Notes under the pieces: model-generated | What the model was told of the DNA's origin: nothing | What the model saw: the letters and a program-made list of their open reading frames with translations, nothing else | Databases searched by the model: none | Shown: positions 51,466 through 61,390 of the stretch, piece after piece | How the letters are laid out: every line of letters begins with the position of its first letter | Numbering within the stretch: position 1 is the first letter of the stretch | NCBI GenBank assembly: GCA_964355075.1 | Contig: CAYHCF010000008.1 | Coordinates: 1 to 64,000, forward strand | DNA: 64,000 nucleotides | DNA from: B1 sp964355075 | GTDB taxonomy: Bacteria; Bacteroidota; Bacteroidia; UKL13-3 | Reading direction: 5' to 3' | Position numbers and translations under genes: made by a program

Positions 51466-52341
51466 ATGATGAAAAATCTGAAAATACTGTTTTTACTGTT
51501 TTGGGTACTACTGGTCTTCAACCTGAAAGCCCAAAAATTAGATTCACTTTCTCTTGATACGATATATAATTATGAAATCAGGCTGGCAGGTTTAGGGGAA
51601 CAAATGGTGAGAAGCTTTGATGAAGATACCCGAATCACATCCGGAAAATATTTCATCAGACATATGGCTCGTGCCCTCAAGATTAAAAATTCATTTTTTT
51701 ATCCATTCGACTCCCTGAAAAATATAATGATTTTAAATGCCCCTGATAATTTTTTCAGAATCATTACCTGGAATGTGGCTACCAATGATGAAAACTTTAG
51801 GTATTTTGGGGTCATTCAAATGAATCCTGAACTGATTTTAAAACTGAATAAAAAGAAGCTTATCTATAAAGATTATTATCCCTTAATAGACAGAAGCGAT
51901 AGTGTTGATGATTTTTTGTTTAAAACCCTGGATACAGAGCATTGGTTTGGAGCCGCCTACTATAAAATAATTAAAACTACATCTAAAAAAGTCGATTATT
52001 ATACGGTCTTAGGCTGGGATGGATACGGACCAAAAACCAATCGGAAAATTGCAGATGTGATCCTATTTAAAGAAGGCCGGCCTGTTTTTGGTTTCCCGAT
52101 ATTCGATTTGAAAAGAAAAGCCAAATTCTATCGGATGGTTTTTGAATTCAATAACAATGCAACCATGGCTTTGAAATATGATGAAAAAAAGAAAATACTG
52201 ATATTTGAGAATATTATTCCGGACAAACCTGAAAATACGGGGATGTTTGAAAGCTATTACCCGGATGGAAGCTTCGATTATTTAATTTGGAAAAAAGGGG
52301 GCTGGGAGAAACAGCCCGACGTGTTGGATAATTTTCAGTAG
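51466..52341 (+). CDS. Conserved secreted protein, function unknown
   Basis: 291 residues. A signal peptide (about 1-22, ending LKAQ) is followed by an all-beta/alpha mixture without recognised motifs. Notable segments are TRITSGKYFIRHMARAL, FRIITWNVA, HWFGAAYYKII and VLGWDGYGPKTNRKI. The last part, MFESYYPDGSFDYLIW, looks like a conserved terminal block. I recognise the general type as a Bacteroidota-only periplasmic protein but no named domain. It starts directly after a terminator, so it needs its own promoter. Confidence 0.75.
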   Translation: MMKNLKILFLLFWVLLVFNLKAQKLDSLSLDTIYNYEIRLAGLGEQMVRSFDEDTRITSGKYFIRHMARALKIKNSFFYPFDSLKNIMILNAPDNFFRIITWNVATNDENFRYFGVIQMNPELILKLNKKKLIYKDYYPLIDRSDSVDDFLFKTLDTEHWFGAAYYKIIKTTSKKVDYYTVLGWDGYGPKTNRKIADVILFKEGRPVFGFPIFDLKRKAKFYRMVFEFNNNATMALKYDEKKKILIFENIIPDKPENTGMFESYYPDGSFDYLIWKKGGWEKQPDVLDNFQ

Positions 52342-52350
52342 CTATTAATT

Positions 52351-53979
52351 TTATTTAACCCTCTTCACCTCTATTAAAAAATTTTTCACATCTACTTTAA
52401 AATCTTCCTGATTTTCAAAGGGTAAGTCAATAATCTGCCACCTGTTCTCTGCACTTATAAAATCATATTTACCTTTACTAAGGGTAACCTTAATTGGCAT
52501 CTTCAACCTTTTAACCTTTGCACTTAAACGATAATGAAGCTCAAACAAGCCGTTTTTAGGAAGTATAAAATATTCAAAAACCGGAATTTTGGGCTCATAT
52601 AAATATTGTTTAAAAAACAAGGACAAATTAGTTCCGGTTCGCTGACATAAATATTTTTCTATCTCCTTACTACTAACAATTTTATATTTATAAACCCGGT
52701 TTAAATCAAAAAGCGTGTTGAACCAAAGGGTGTCATTATCAAGCATATTACGCATGGTATGCAATATCCAGGAACCCTTATAATACAAATCATTATCACG
52801 CCGGTTATAAGCAATATCTCTGGGTCCAATCATAGGAAGATCATTTTTAATATAACCTTTCTGGCCCAATAAGTATTGAACTGCCCGCATATAATTGTAT
52901 TGCTTTTCTACGTACAAAGCCTCTCCGTAAGTTGTAAAACCTTCATGAAGCCACATATCTGCTTTGTCAATTGCTGTGATACTATTGGCAAACCACTCAT
53001 GTCCGCTTTCATGAATAATAATAAAATCAAAGCCAAATTTATTATTAACATATTGATTTCCATAGGCTATACAACTTTGATGTTCCATCCCCCAATAAGA
53101 AGTCTCAACCAGTTTAAATCCATCATTTCTGAAGGGATAAGGGCCAAAATATTTTTCAAAAGTTTGCAACATTCTTTTTGTTTGTTGAAAATGCGTTTTA
53201 GCGATGGCAACATTGGGCTTCAAAACGTAATAATCCAATGTCAGATTTCCATAGACTTCACTCACATACATATCCTGAATGTGTTCATAATTACCTATAT
53301 TTACCGTAATGTCATAATTATTGATTGGATAACTTACCTTCCATAGAAATTCTGTAAAACCATTATTTAAATTTCTCTGCCTCACCAGTCTGCCATTACT
53401 TACTCCTGTTAATCCGGTAGGTACCTGAAGGTTCATCATTACGGTCTCCGGCTCATCACTCCAATGGTCTTTACAGGGAAGCCAGCAGGATGCACCTAAT
53501 CCTTCGCATGCAAGACCGATCCAATCTTTCCCACTGCTATCCTTACTCCAGACAAAACCACCGTCCCAGGGAGCTTTTTTTGCGATAATGGGTATACCCG
53601 AATAATAAATGACAATATGTGCAGAATCATTTTTCTTCAGTTTCCGGGGAAGGTTAATAAAAAGGGTATTACTGTCTCTTTTGTAAGTTAGAGTACGATT
53701 TTCGAACACGATATTTGAAATGGATAAATTAGAAAAAAGGTTTAATTCCAGGGTTTTTAACGGCTTTATTATTTTGAACCCTATATCATTGATCCCTTCA
53801 ATGGAATGACTTTCAGGAAATACCCTAAGCGTTATCAAATAGGTTTTTACATCAAACGAAGCCCTTAATTTGCTGTTTGATCCTTGTAATTGCAGAAAAT
53901 GATGATCAGGTTGTGCCGGTGAATAAGAAAATGGAAGTATAATAAAAAGGCATGCAATTCTTATAACCAAACCTCTCAT
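52351..53979 (-). CDS. M1-family metallopeptidase (aminopeptidase-like)
   Basis: 542 residues. A signal peptide (about 1-22) precedes an N-terminal beta domain and a thermolysin-like catalytic domain with HESGHEWFANSI, then a downstream Glu in WLHEGFTTYGEALY, the gluzincin HExxH-x18-E pattern. The usual GAMEN exopeptidase loop is replaced by WGMEHQS, as in several Bacteroidota members. The C-terminal ERAP-like domain is short. No T9SS tail, so probably periplasmic. It releases N-terminal amino acids from peptides. The gene is convergent with the secreted unknown protein (9-bp gap). Confidence 0.9.
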   Translation of the reverse strand: MRGLVIRIACLFIILPFSYSPAQPDHHFLQLQGSNSKLRASFDVKTYLITLRVFPESHSIEGINDIGFKIIKPLKTLELNLFSNLSISNIVFENRTLTYKRDSNTLFINLPRKLKKNDSAHIVIYYSGIPIIAKKAPWDGGFVWSKDSSGKDWIGLACEGLGASCWLPCKDHWSDEPETVMMNLQVPTGLTGVSNGRLVRQRNLNNGFTEFLWKVSYPINNYDITVNIGNYEHIQDMYVSEVYGNLTLDYYVLKPNVAIAKTHFQQTKRMLQTFEKYFGPYPFRNDGFKLVETSYWGMEHQSCIAYGNQYVNNKFGFDFIIIHESGHEWFANSITAIDKADMWLHEGFTTYGEALYVEKQYNYMRAVQYLLGQKGYIKNDLPMIGPRDIAYNRRDNDLYYKGSWILHTMRNMLDNDTLWFNTLFDLNRVYKYKIVSSKEIEKYLCQRTGTNLSLFFKQYLYEPKIPVFEYFILPKNGLFELHYRLSAKVKRLKMPIKVTLSKGKYDFISAENRWQIIDLPFENQEDFKVDVKNFLIEVKRVK

Positions 53980-54163
53980 GATTTATCTTTTTTTTGAAAA
54001 CTAAAAAATTTAAGCATGGGTATGGTTCTCCTGTTTTGTAAACTTCTGCCAAAGTAGCTATTTAAATTAAATTTCTAAAATTATCGGCAGTATTTCCAAG
54101 TAAGGGTGAAAAAAGTTAAACTTGTAGCAAATAATTTGGGTTCAACCCATTAAAGATTCTCCT

Positions 54164-54988
54164 ATGAATAAGTTATTAAAAGGTAAGAAAGGCATCATTT
54201 TTGGAGCCCTGAACGATAAGAGCATTGCCTGGCAGGTTGCCCTGAAATGCCATGAACAAGGTGCTAAATTTGTGTTAACCAACGCCCCTATTGCAATGAG
54301 AATGGGTGAAATCCACAAATTGGCTGAAATTTGTGGCCATCCCCAAATTATACCATGTGATGTGAGTAAAAATGAGGACATGGAAGCCCTGATCGAAAAA
54401 TCTATGGAGGCATTAGGAGGTAAAATTGATTTTATCCTGCATTCGGTTGGCATGAGTGTGAATATGCGAAAAGGCAGGTCGTATACCGACCTTGATTATA
54501 AATGGACCCATGAAACTTACGATATTAGCAGCCTTTCTTTTCACCGTTTGCTACAGACCTGTTACAAAATGGATGCGATTAACGAGTGGGGATCGGTTGT
54601 GGCCTTAACCTATATTGCATCACAACGCGTTTTCTCTCATTACAGTGAAATGGCTGAATCCAAAGCTATTCTGGAGTCTATCGCTCGTAGTTTTGGCTTC
54701 CATTATGGCAAGCGTAGTAAAGTCAGGATCAATACCATTTCTCAGAGTCCAACTGCTACCACGGCCGGAATCGGGGTAAAAGGTTTTGACGATTTCTTTG
54801 AATATGCGGGAGCTTTATCCCCATTAGGCAATGCCAGTGCCGACGCCTGTGCAGACTATTGTGTGTTGATGTTCTCTGATTTAAGTCGTATGGTAACGAT
54901 GCAAAATCTCTTCCACGACGGGGGGTTCAGCAATACCGGATTCAGTTATGATGTATTCAAGCTTCTGGAAAAAAAAGCCGAAATGTAA
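54164..54988 (+). CDS. fabI: Enoyl-[acyl-carrier-protein] reductase
   Basis: 274 residues. An SDR-like fold with the FabI-type N-terminus (KGKKGIIFGALNDKSIAWQVA), LHSVGMS and the Tyr-x6-Lys active site in HYSEMAESKAILES. The last step in each cycle of fatty acid elongation. The sequence fits the Bacteroidota FabI group, with a long SYTDLDYKWTHETYDISSLS loop. Monocistronic; the next gene is convergent. Confidence 0.94.
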   Translation: MNKLLKGKKGIIFGALNDKSIAWQVALKCHEQGAKFVLTNAPIAMRMGEIHKLAEICGHPQIIPCDVSKNEDMEALIEKSMEALGGKIDFILHSVGMSVNMRKGRSYTDLDYKWTHETYDISSLSFHRLLQTCYKMDAINEWGSVVALTYIASQRVFSHYSEMAESKAILESIARSFGFHYGKRSKVRINTISQSPTATTAGIGVKGFDDFFEYAGALSPLGNASADACADYCVLMFSDLSRMVTMQNLFHDGGFSNTGFSYDVFKLLEKKAEM

Positions 54989-55000
54989 GATAAGCGGGAT

Positions 55001-56020
55001 CTACGCCCTCATTTTTATAAGATGTTTTGTCTGACCATAGGTTACATCAATGACGCCCGATTCATTGAAAAAATCACCGGGGAAGCCCAATTCAAATGCT
55101 GAAACCGCATTTAGTTTTTGCATCCATTCATCAGTAATCATCATTTCGGTTGAACCCAGTGCATCCTGTATTTGCGGGTTTTTGGTAGCACCCACTATTG
55201 GAATTACCAATTGATCTCTTTGTATCGTCCACTTTAAGGCAACCTGAGCAGGTGTACAGTTTAATGCCTTTGACGCATCCACAACCACCTTAGCAATTTT
55301 TACACTTCGCTCATTCAAGCGTTTGGAGCTTTCGGTTAATCTTCCTTTTTCTCCATTTAAATATTTTCCGGTTAAAGCTCCACCAGCCAATGGTGCCCAG
55401 GGGGTGAGTGCCAGGTTGAAAGCTTTGGCAACCGGCAATAAATCTCTTTCTGCCGTGCGATTAATCAGATTGTATTCAACCTGTAAACCTGCAAATTTAT
55501 TCCAGCCTCTTAATTCAGCAATGGTATTGGCCTGTGCAACCCGCCATGCCGGAGTATCACTGATACCGATATAATGTACAATTCCCCGGCTTATCAGATC
55601 ATTCAATCCTATTAACACCTCATCGGGGGAGGTAGTAAAATCCCAAATATGCAGCCACAGTAAATCGATATAATCGGTTTGCATCCTTTTCAAACTTTCC
55701 TGAACTGAGCGCATCATATTTTTACGGTGATTGCCGGCATAATTAGGATCACCATTCCGGTCTTTTAAGGTGTATTTTGTAGCCAGCACAAAATGATCCC
55801 GGTCTGACTTTACAAATTCTCCAACAAAACGCTCTGATGTACCTTCGGTATATCTGTTTGCCGTATCTATAAAATTGCCTCCTGCATTTGCATAGGTTTC
55901 GAAGATCGCTTTGCTGTTTTCAAAATCAGCACCCCATCCCCACTCCGTACCAAAACCCATGGTACCCAGTGCAAGTTCAGAAACGCGAAGGCCGGTATGG
56001 CCGAATAATTGGTATTTCAT
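55001..56020 (-). CDS. Aldo/keto reductase
   Basis: 339 residues. A TIM barrel with the catalytic tetrad visible: Asp in NFIDTANRYTEG, Tyr in the same segment, Lys in VLATKY and His in LLWLHIWD. NADP-binding residues lie in the C-terminal VIPIVGATKNPQIQDALG region. Closest in feel to the AKR subgroup with GLRVSELALGTMGFG at the start. The substrate is unknown. Transcribed alone toward fabI. Confidence 0.92.
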   Translation of the reverse strand: MKYQLFGHTGLRVSELALGTMGFGTEWGWGADFENSKAIFETYANAGGNFIDTANRYTEGTSERFVGEFVKSDRDHFVLATKYTLKDRNGDPNYAGNHRKNMMRSVQESLKRMQTDYIDLLWLHIWDFTTSPDEVLIGLNDLISRGIVHYIGISDTPAWRVAQANTIAELRGWNKFAGLQVEYNLINRTAERDLLPVAKAFNLALTPWAPLAGGALTGKYLNGEKGRLTESSKRLNERSVKIAKVVVDASKALNCTPAQVALKWTIQRDQLVIPIVGATKNPQIQDALGSTEMMITDEWMQKLNAVSAFELGFPGDFFNESGVIDVTYGQTKHLIKMRA

Positions 56021-56115
56021 ATTTTATGAGTTGAATATTAAAGTACTACATATTTTTTGAAAGGGAAAAATAGTTGTATTATCCAAATTTCCCAATCTCC
56101 TGATTTATTATTTTA

Positions 56116-57135
56116 TCAGGCAGGCTTTCTTTTTAGGAAATGTTTCTCAACGAGATTCCATGAGGCAAATGCGAATAATAAGATCATCCCAATTAATATA
56201 AAGGCTACAAGAAATGGATTATATCTGGTAAATAGCCCAAGGGAAACTGTTAGTTGAATCAAGGGGAAATGAAAGATATAAATACCGTAGGAGAAATCGC
56301 CATACTTCCCAAAATTATTAAGTAATTTAAACCCATAAGCAAAATACATGATGAGCACCGACATTGCCAGAGGGCGAAATATTTCCACATTTAAATAATA
56401 TTCTATCCCAAAAACCAGCAAGGAAACAATTGCCAGGGCGTTTTTATTTTTTTCAAGTACTTGTTTATTATAATAAAAATAAATTCCGGAAATGAAATAA
56501 GTTAAGAAACCGGGGAGTTGATGTTTTAAAATCTCAAACAATCCGGAATGAGCCGGCATGATCCCTGAACCAAATCCAAGCACAAATTTGTAAATGATTC
56601 CCACTAAATATATTAAAACAAATACCATAACATTTTTATTAAACCTGCTAATAAGCCATAATATTATAGGCAAAACCAGGTAAAAGCTAACTTCAACTTT
56701 AATTGTCCATAAAGCGCCGTTAATGGTGCAAAGAATATTATGAAGAAAGACACCAGGCAAACACGGCTGCACAAAATTTACAAACAAGAGATTTGCCACC
56801 AGATATTTATAAACTAAACCATTCGCAAAATATTCTCTAACGGAATAAGCACTTAGCAAACCAAACAATATAGCACATAATACAATAACTAAAACATAAG
56901 CAGGTAACAGACGGTTTGCCCTTTTAAGCAGGTACTTTTTATAATTACTGGTTTTTTCCAGACTTCCGGTTATCAGATAACCGCTGATGATAAAAAAACC
57001 GGTGACAGAAACGTACGAATCAAAATATTTTTTTAAAAACTCAAAATCTGAGATACCTGAAAGACTGACAATGTGCGCCAGAACTACAATAAAGGCAAAT
57101 AAAAACCGGAGAAAATCAAAGTTGTTTTTAAGCAC
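56116..57135 (-). CDS. Acyltransferase family 3 membrane protein (OafA-like)
   Basis: 339 residues starting with GTG. Ten or so transmembrane helices in the acyltransferase-3 (PF01757) layout. The N-terminus LRFLFAFIVVLAHIVSLSG contains the conserved His, followed by SVTGFFIISGYLITGS and a central GALWTIKVEVSFYLVLPI block. Such proteins add acetyl or other acyl groups to surface sugars. It lies near the polysaccharide cluster at the right end but is separated from it by the helicase and RidA-like genes. The stop is 15 bp before the helicase gene's downstream end. Confidence 0.88.
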   Translation of the reverse strand: MLKNNFDFLRFLFAFIVVLAHIVSLSGISDFEFLKKYFDSYVSVTGFFIISGYLITGSLEKTSNYKKYLLKRANRLLPAYVLVIVLCAILFGLLSAYSVREYFANGLVYKYLVANLLFVNFVQPCLPGVFLHNILCTINGALWTIKVEVSFYLVLPIILWLISRFNKNVMVFVLIYLVGIIYKFVLGFGSGIMPAHSGLFEILKHQLPGFLTYFISGIYFYYNKQVLEKNKNALAIVSLLVFGIEYYLNVEIFRPLAMSVLIMYFAYGFKLLNNFGKYGDFSYGIYIFHFPLIQLTVSLGLFTRYNPFLVAFILIGMILLFAFASWNLVEKHFLKRKPA

Positions 57136-57150
57136 TGTTACTTAGTAGAA

Positions 57151-58434
57151 TTACTTTTTATGTATAGGATGGCCATTTCTCACTTTCGGCTGAGATCGTG
57201 ATTTGGGGTCTCGTTTATTAAAAAATGTTCGGTTCGGTTTATTTTCAGGCTGGTAAAGTGGTCCAATCCCAAATCCTGAAGGCAGGGGTAATTTATCAAC
57301 TATTTTTTCAATTAAAGTTTCAATGTTATGAAACCTTCGTTGATCTTTTTCATTAATAAATGTAATGGCAGTACCGGTTGATTCTGCCCTGGCTGTTCGT
57401 CCAACCCGATGAATATAATCTTCCGGATCATGTGGAACATCAAAATTCAAAACCAGGTCAACTCCTTCTACATCAATTCCCCGCGACAGTATATCGGTTC
57501 CTATAATGATCTGAAACTTTTTATTTTTAAACTCATTCATAATCTCTTCACGTTCCTTTTGTTCGAGATCTGAGTGGAAGGATTTTGCCTTCAAACCAAT
57601 CCGTTTCAATTCAAAATGAAGACTTTTTACTTTTTCTTTGGTTCCGGCAAAAATGATAACGGTATTATATACTGTATTGCAGAAAATAGAGGATATCAGA
57701 GGTAGCTTTTGTGAGTCGTAAGTGAGATAAGCCTGTTGTAAAATACCTTCGGCCGGTTTTGATAAGGAGATACTGATATGCTCCGGTTTATAGAGTATTT
57801 TATTGGCTAGGGTTCTGATCTTAGGGGGCATAGTAGCCGAGAACAGAAGGGTTTGTCTATCTTTAGGTAAGTAGCTGATTATTTTAACGATATCATCATA
57901 AAAACCCATATCCAGCATACGATCGGCTTCATCTAAAACAAGGTGTTCAAGCTTATCAAATTTTACATCTCCTGAGGCAAGATGTGAAATAAGGCGACCG
58001 GGAGTTGCAACAATAATATCAGCTCCTGCAAGCAAAGCATTTTTTTGCTGATCCCAGGTTGCGCCATCACCTCCACCGTATATAGGGATAGAACTCACAG
58101 GAATATAATAACTAAAACCTTCCAATTGTTGATCAATTTGCTGGGCCAACTCACGGGTAGGAACCAAAATCAGTGTATTTAAATGGCTATGATCCGACTC
58201 TACAATTTTATTAAGAATAGGTAAGACATAGGCCGCAGTTTTTCCGGTTCCTGTTTGAGCGCAGGCGATCAGGTCTTTATGTTCAAGAATAAGAGGTATA
58301 GCCATTTCCTGTATAGGGGTAGGCTTATTAAACCCCATTGCGTCTAATCCATCAATGAGGAGTGGATCAAAGTGAAAGTCATCAAATGTCAAAATTGAAA
58401 ATAAATTGGGGACAAGGTAATCTTTTTCTATCAA
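57151..58434 (-). CDS. DEAD-box RNA helicase (RhlE-like)
   Basis: 427 residues from a TTG; a second TTG giving a start at TFDDFHFDPLLIDGL is equally plausible and closer to homologues. Helicase motifs are complete: Q motif (GFNKPTPIQ), I (AQTGTGKTA), Ia (PTRELAQQ), II (DEAD), III (SAT), V (RGIDVEGVD) and VI (HRVGRTARA). The C-terminus is short and basic (KPNRTFFNKRDPKSRSQPK). Probably unwinds RNA in ribosome assembly or cold adaptation. Confidence 0.93.
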   Translation of the reverse strand: MIEKDYLVPNLFSILTFDDFHFDPLLIDGLDAMGFNKPTPIQEMAIPLILEHKDLIACAQTGTGKTAAYVLPILNKIVESDHSHLNTLILVPTRELAQQIDQQLEGFSYYIPVSSIPIYGGGDGATWDQQKNALLAGADIIVATPGRLISHLASGDVKFDKLEHLVLDEADRMLDMGFYDDIVKIISYLPKDRQTLLFSATMPPKIRTLANKILYKPEHISISLSKPAEGILQQAYLTYDSQKLPLISSIFCNTVYNTVIIFAGTKEKVKSLHFELKRIGLKAKSFHSDLEQKEREEIMNEFKNKKFQIIIGTDILSRGIDVEGVDLVLNFDVPHDPEDYIHRVGRTARAESTGTAITFINEKDQRRFHNIETLIEKIVDKLPLPSGFGIGPLYQPENKPNRTFFNKRDPKSRSQPKVRNGHPIHKK

Positions 58435-58555
58435 AGTAGAAAACGAAATTAATGCATAACATTATATGCGAAAGGAAATATTATCGGGATAGGAATAGAA
58501 TTTATTCAAATTAACAATTCTCTATATTTTTAATATATCCCCAGAAAAACAATTG

Positions 58556-58966
58556 CTAATTTATTGTTGCTATCACTTTCAATTCGATGGCTATCCGGGT
58601 TGGCAAACAATTAATTTCAATGGTGGTTCTGCATGGAGGATTTTCGCCAAAATACTCTGCCCAAAGGCTGTTAAATATGGCAAAATCATCTTTCATATTG
58701 GTAAGGAAAACAGTCACATCAACAATGTTTTTCCAGCAACTTCCACCATCTTCTAAAATATTTTTAATATTATTAAAAACGGAACGGCATTGGATCTCTA
58801 TATCATAAGAGATGACCTTCCCATTTTCATCGAGTTCAACACCCGGTATTTTTTTTATTCCCCGCTCACGTGGTCCCACACCTGAAAGGAATAACAAATT
58901 TCCAACACGTTTTGCATGCGGATAATTACCAACAGGTTCAGGCGCTTTATCTGAATATATTTCCAT
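58556..58966 (-). CDS. RidA/YjgF-family deaminase (2-aminomuconate deaminase-like)
   Basis: 136 residues. The RidA fold with GNYPHAKRVGNLLFLSGVGPRE at the N-terminus, VFNNIKNILEDGGSCWKNIV in the middle and the Arg of PPCRTTIEI, which binds the carboxylate in the family. The insert RERGIKKIPGVELDENG is typical of the 2-aminomuconate deaminase subgroup of the kynurenine route. No other kynurenine genes are seen in the window, so general imine deaminase activity remains possible. Confidence 0.85.
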   Translation of the reverse strand: MEIYSDKAPEPVGNYPHAKRVGNLLFLSGVGPRERGIKKIPGVELDENGKVISYDIEIQCRSVFNNIKNILEDGGSCWKNIVDVTVFLTNMKDDFAIFNSLWAEYFGENPPCRTTIEINCLPTRIAIELKVIATIN

Positions 58967-58977
58967 CTTTTTGTATT

Positions 58978-59012
58978 GAATTGTGAATTATGAATTGTGA
59001 ATGATGAATTAA
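58978..59012. repeat. Short repeat (GAATTGTGAATTATG words)
   Basis: Imperfect tandem GAATTGT/GAATTAT/GAATGAT words directly upstream of the RidA-like gene start. Confidence 0.65.
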
Positions 59013-59055
59013 GTTTTGGCATTACAGGTTCAAAAATATTCCTTTTCCCCTAAAT

Positions 59056-59805
59056 TTAATTTAACCTGTATTGGAATATTTTGGAAAAAGGTTTTAATAG
59101 AAGGGTAAAAAAACCTGGCTTTATTTTATTAATTTTCCATGCTTTCCGGTCTTCTATATTGGCTTTTATCCTGTTGGCTATACTTCGGTTACTTGCACCT
59201 CCTACCCTCATTTTGAGGAAGAATTTTGGCACATACCTGATGGTAATATGACAGTTTAAGATAAGCCTGAGCATTAATTCGTAATCAGCAGAAAACCGGA
59301 GCTGGGTATTAAATGAGCCGTATTTTATATAAACATCACGTTTTAAGAAAAAAGCAGGGTGGGGTGGCATCCAGCCTTTGTAAAAACTATCGGAATGGTA
59401 CTGACCGGCATCCCATGTTCTGATTATTTTATTTTTGTTGCTGTTGCTAACATAATATAAATTGGAATAAACTGCATCACAATCATACTTTTCAAACACC
59501 TCAACAACTTGCGAAATCACATAAGGATTCACATAAAAATCATCAGAATGAAGCATGGCGATTATTTCACCACTGGCGATTTGAATCCCCTTATTTAATG
59601 CAAAATAAGCACCCTTGTCGGGTTCAGAAATGAACTTGTCAATTTTATCACCATACGATTGAACCAATTCAACGGTTCCATCTTTTGAACCGCCATCCAC
59701 CACAATGTACTCAATATCCTCGTGCACCTGCATCAGAACGGATTCTATGGCATCGCTCAAGTATTTCCGGTTTGAGTAAACAACTGTAATAATGGATACC
59801 TTCAT
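59056..59805 (-). CDS. Glycosyltransferase family 2
   Basis: 249 residues. A GT-A fold with the N-terminal SIITVVYSNRKYLSDAIESV, VVDGGSKDGT for nucleotide-sugar binding and a DxD-like IAMLHSDDFY metal site. HPAFFLKRDVYIKYGSFN and FSADYELMLRL are shared with WcaA-like transferases for surface sugars. There is no membrane segment. It overlaps the upstream GT2 gene by one base and is the last gene of the minus-strand polysaccharide operon. Confidence 0.9.
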   Translation of the reverse strand: MKVSIITVVYSNRKYLSDAIESVLMQVHEDIEYIVVDGGSKDGTVELVQSYGDKIDKFISEPDKGAYFALNKGIQIASGEIIAMLHSDDFYVNPYVISQVVEVFEKYDCDAVYSNLYYVSNSNKNKIIRTWDAGQYHSDSFYKGWMPPHPAFFLKRDVYIKYGSFNTQLRFSADYELMLRLILNCHITIRYVPKFFLKMRVGGASNRSIANRIKANIEDRKAWKINKIKPGFFTLLLKPFSKIFQYRLN

Positions 59806-60623
59806 TATTTCAATAAACTATTGATGGTATTGCGGCTCGAATCGGACAACCAACCCCATTTACTGAAATAATAAAAGGCCGAACGGATATGGTATAACAA
59901 CAGTTTATAGTTCTTATAGGATCCCTTTTCGTAATGATGAATAATGGATACTTCAGGGTAATAAATGGTTTGATACTGACTGTTAATCCTACGGCTCAGG
60001 TCGGTGTCTTCGAGATACATGAAGAATTTCTCATCAAACAAACCAACTGTTTTTAATGCATCACAGCGCAAAAGCATGAAACAACCGGATAGATTGGGTA
60101 TTTCCATAATTTCATCAAAATTCTTATACTTTAATTCATAGGCCTCTAATCGTTTTTGAAAAACAGGATGTAGAATTTTTGGAATAAACCTTCTCATAAT
60201 CAGATCGAAAGGAGTAGGAAGAAGTTTGCAAAGATATTGAAGATTCCCATTGGCATAGAGAATTTTTGGCATCAATAAGCCAATATTGGTTGATGACTCC
60301 ATGAAGTCAATCATTTTTTCCAGATCTTCTGGTTCAAACAAAATATCTGGGTTGAGCACCAAATGGTATTTTGACCAGTTGAGAACTGCTTTTAAGGCTA
60401 TGTTGTGCCCTTTTCCATAACCAAGATTCTGACCAGTAAATATATACTCTAGCTGTGGATTAGTAATAATGGAACTTCTTAATTCATCTCCCGGGGAATT
60501 ATCAATAATAAAAAGCTTGAAGGGGATCCGAATATTTCGAACAGCATGAATCAGATCAGCAATCATTTCATACCGATGCCTGTAAACCACAATTGAAGCA
60601 CTGATCCTGAGAACTAAAGTCAC
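59805..60623 (-). CDS. Glycosyltransferase family 2 (rhamnosyltransferase-like)
   Basis: 272 residues starting with GTG. GT-A features: ASIVVYRHRYEMIADLI, LFIIDNSPGD, LVLNPDILF as the metal-binding region and GCFMLLRCDALKTVGLFDE followed by FMYLEDTDLSRRI. These are common in rhamnosyl/dTDP-sugar transferases such as RfbF and WbbL. Probably adds a sugar to the lipid-linked repeat unit. The start could lie a few codons downstream. One-base overlap with the next gene. Confidence 0.9.
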   Translation of the reverse strand: MTLVLRISASIVVYRHRYEMIADLIHAVRNIRIPFKLFIIDNSPGDELRSSIITNPQLEYIFTGQNLGYGKGHNIALKAVLNWSKYHLVLNPDILFEPEDLEKMIDFMESSTNIGLLMPKILYANGNLQYLCKLLPTPFDLIMRRFIPKILHPVFQKRLEAYELKYKNFDEIMEIPNLSGCFMLLRCDALKTVGLFDEKFFMYLEDTDLSRRINSQYQTIYYPEVSIIHHYEKGSYKNYKLLLYHIRSAFYYFSKWGWLSDSSRNTINSLLK

Positions 60624-60669
60624 AAGGCAAATTAACAGAAATCTAGCCTTATTCGCAATTATTCCTTAA

Positions 60670-61239
60670 TTACTTTTTTTCAAAAACTCCATATATTACA
60701 TATTGAGGAATGATTTTGCTTAACCAGTCCGACTTAATGAAACAAGGCATATAAATAAATTTTGTTCTTTTATAGTTAAAGGTATCTAGGAGATCATCTA
60801 GATCCTTTTCATCGTAAAACCTTTTGTGATCATTATCCATTGTATATCCCTTTTTCCCGGGCACACCTATTATCAGAATGCCATTGTTTTTTAAAACGCG
60901 GCTTATTTCATTTAGGGTTACTTCGGGTTTAACCAGATGTTCAAGAACATTATCCAGAACCACACTATCAAAAACCATCTTTTCAAACGGAAAGATTTCA
61001 TCAGCTATCAGATGAGCTTCCAGATTTAAACTTTTACAATAATTAACATTAAGCTGGTTGATATCTATCCCAACAGTATCCTGTCCTCTGTATGAAAGGA
61101 AATCACCAATACCGCAACCCACATCTAAAACGCGTCCTTTCAATTCCCCATTAATAAAAGGATACATAATTGTTCTTCTGTATATATCGGAAATTTTGCT
61201 TCGCGTTTTTAAATACCTGAAATACTCTTCCTCGCTCAT
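60670..61239 (-). CDS. Class I SAM-dependent methyltransferase
   Basis: 189 residues. Motif I is VLDVGCGIGDFLSY, motif II contains TVGIDIN, and VLDNVLEHLVKPEVTLNEISRVLKNNG matches the Methyltransf_11/23 pattern. It lies within the polysaccharide cluster and may methylate a sugar or terminate chain growth; this is contextual. It is separated from the next gene by 46 bp and by about 150 bp (AT-rich, nothing seen) from the preceding one. Confidence 0.88.
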   Translation of the reverse strand: MSEEEYFRYLKTRSKISDIYRRTIMYPFINGELKGRVLDVGCGIGDFLSYRGQDTVGIDINQLNVNYCKSLNLEAHLIADEIFPFEKMVFDSVVLDNVLEHLVKPEVTLNEISRVLKNNGILIIGVPGKKGYTMDNDHKRFYDEKDLDDLLDTFNYKRTKFIYMPCFIKSDWLSKIIPQYVIYGVFEKK

Positions 61240-61390
61240 TTATTAAAATTTAAACGATTATACAAACAAATCTTCATACATTGACGCTTTGGGCAATAGT
61301 TTTGTATAAATATTATTTACAATTTAGCGTTTGGCCCCCTCACATTCAATAGGAATTCAATTAGGTAAAAGTGTATTCACCCGAAAAAAA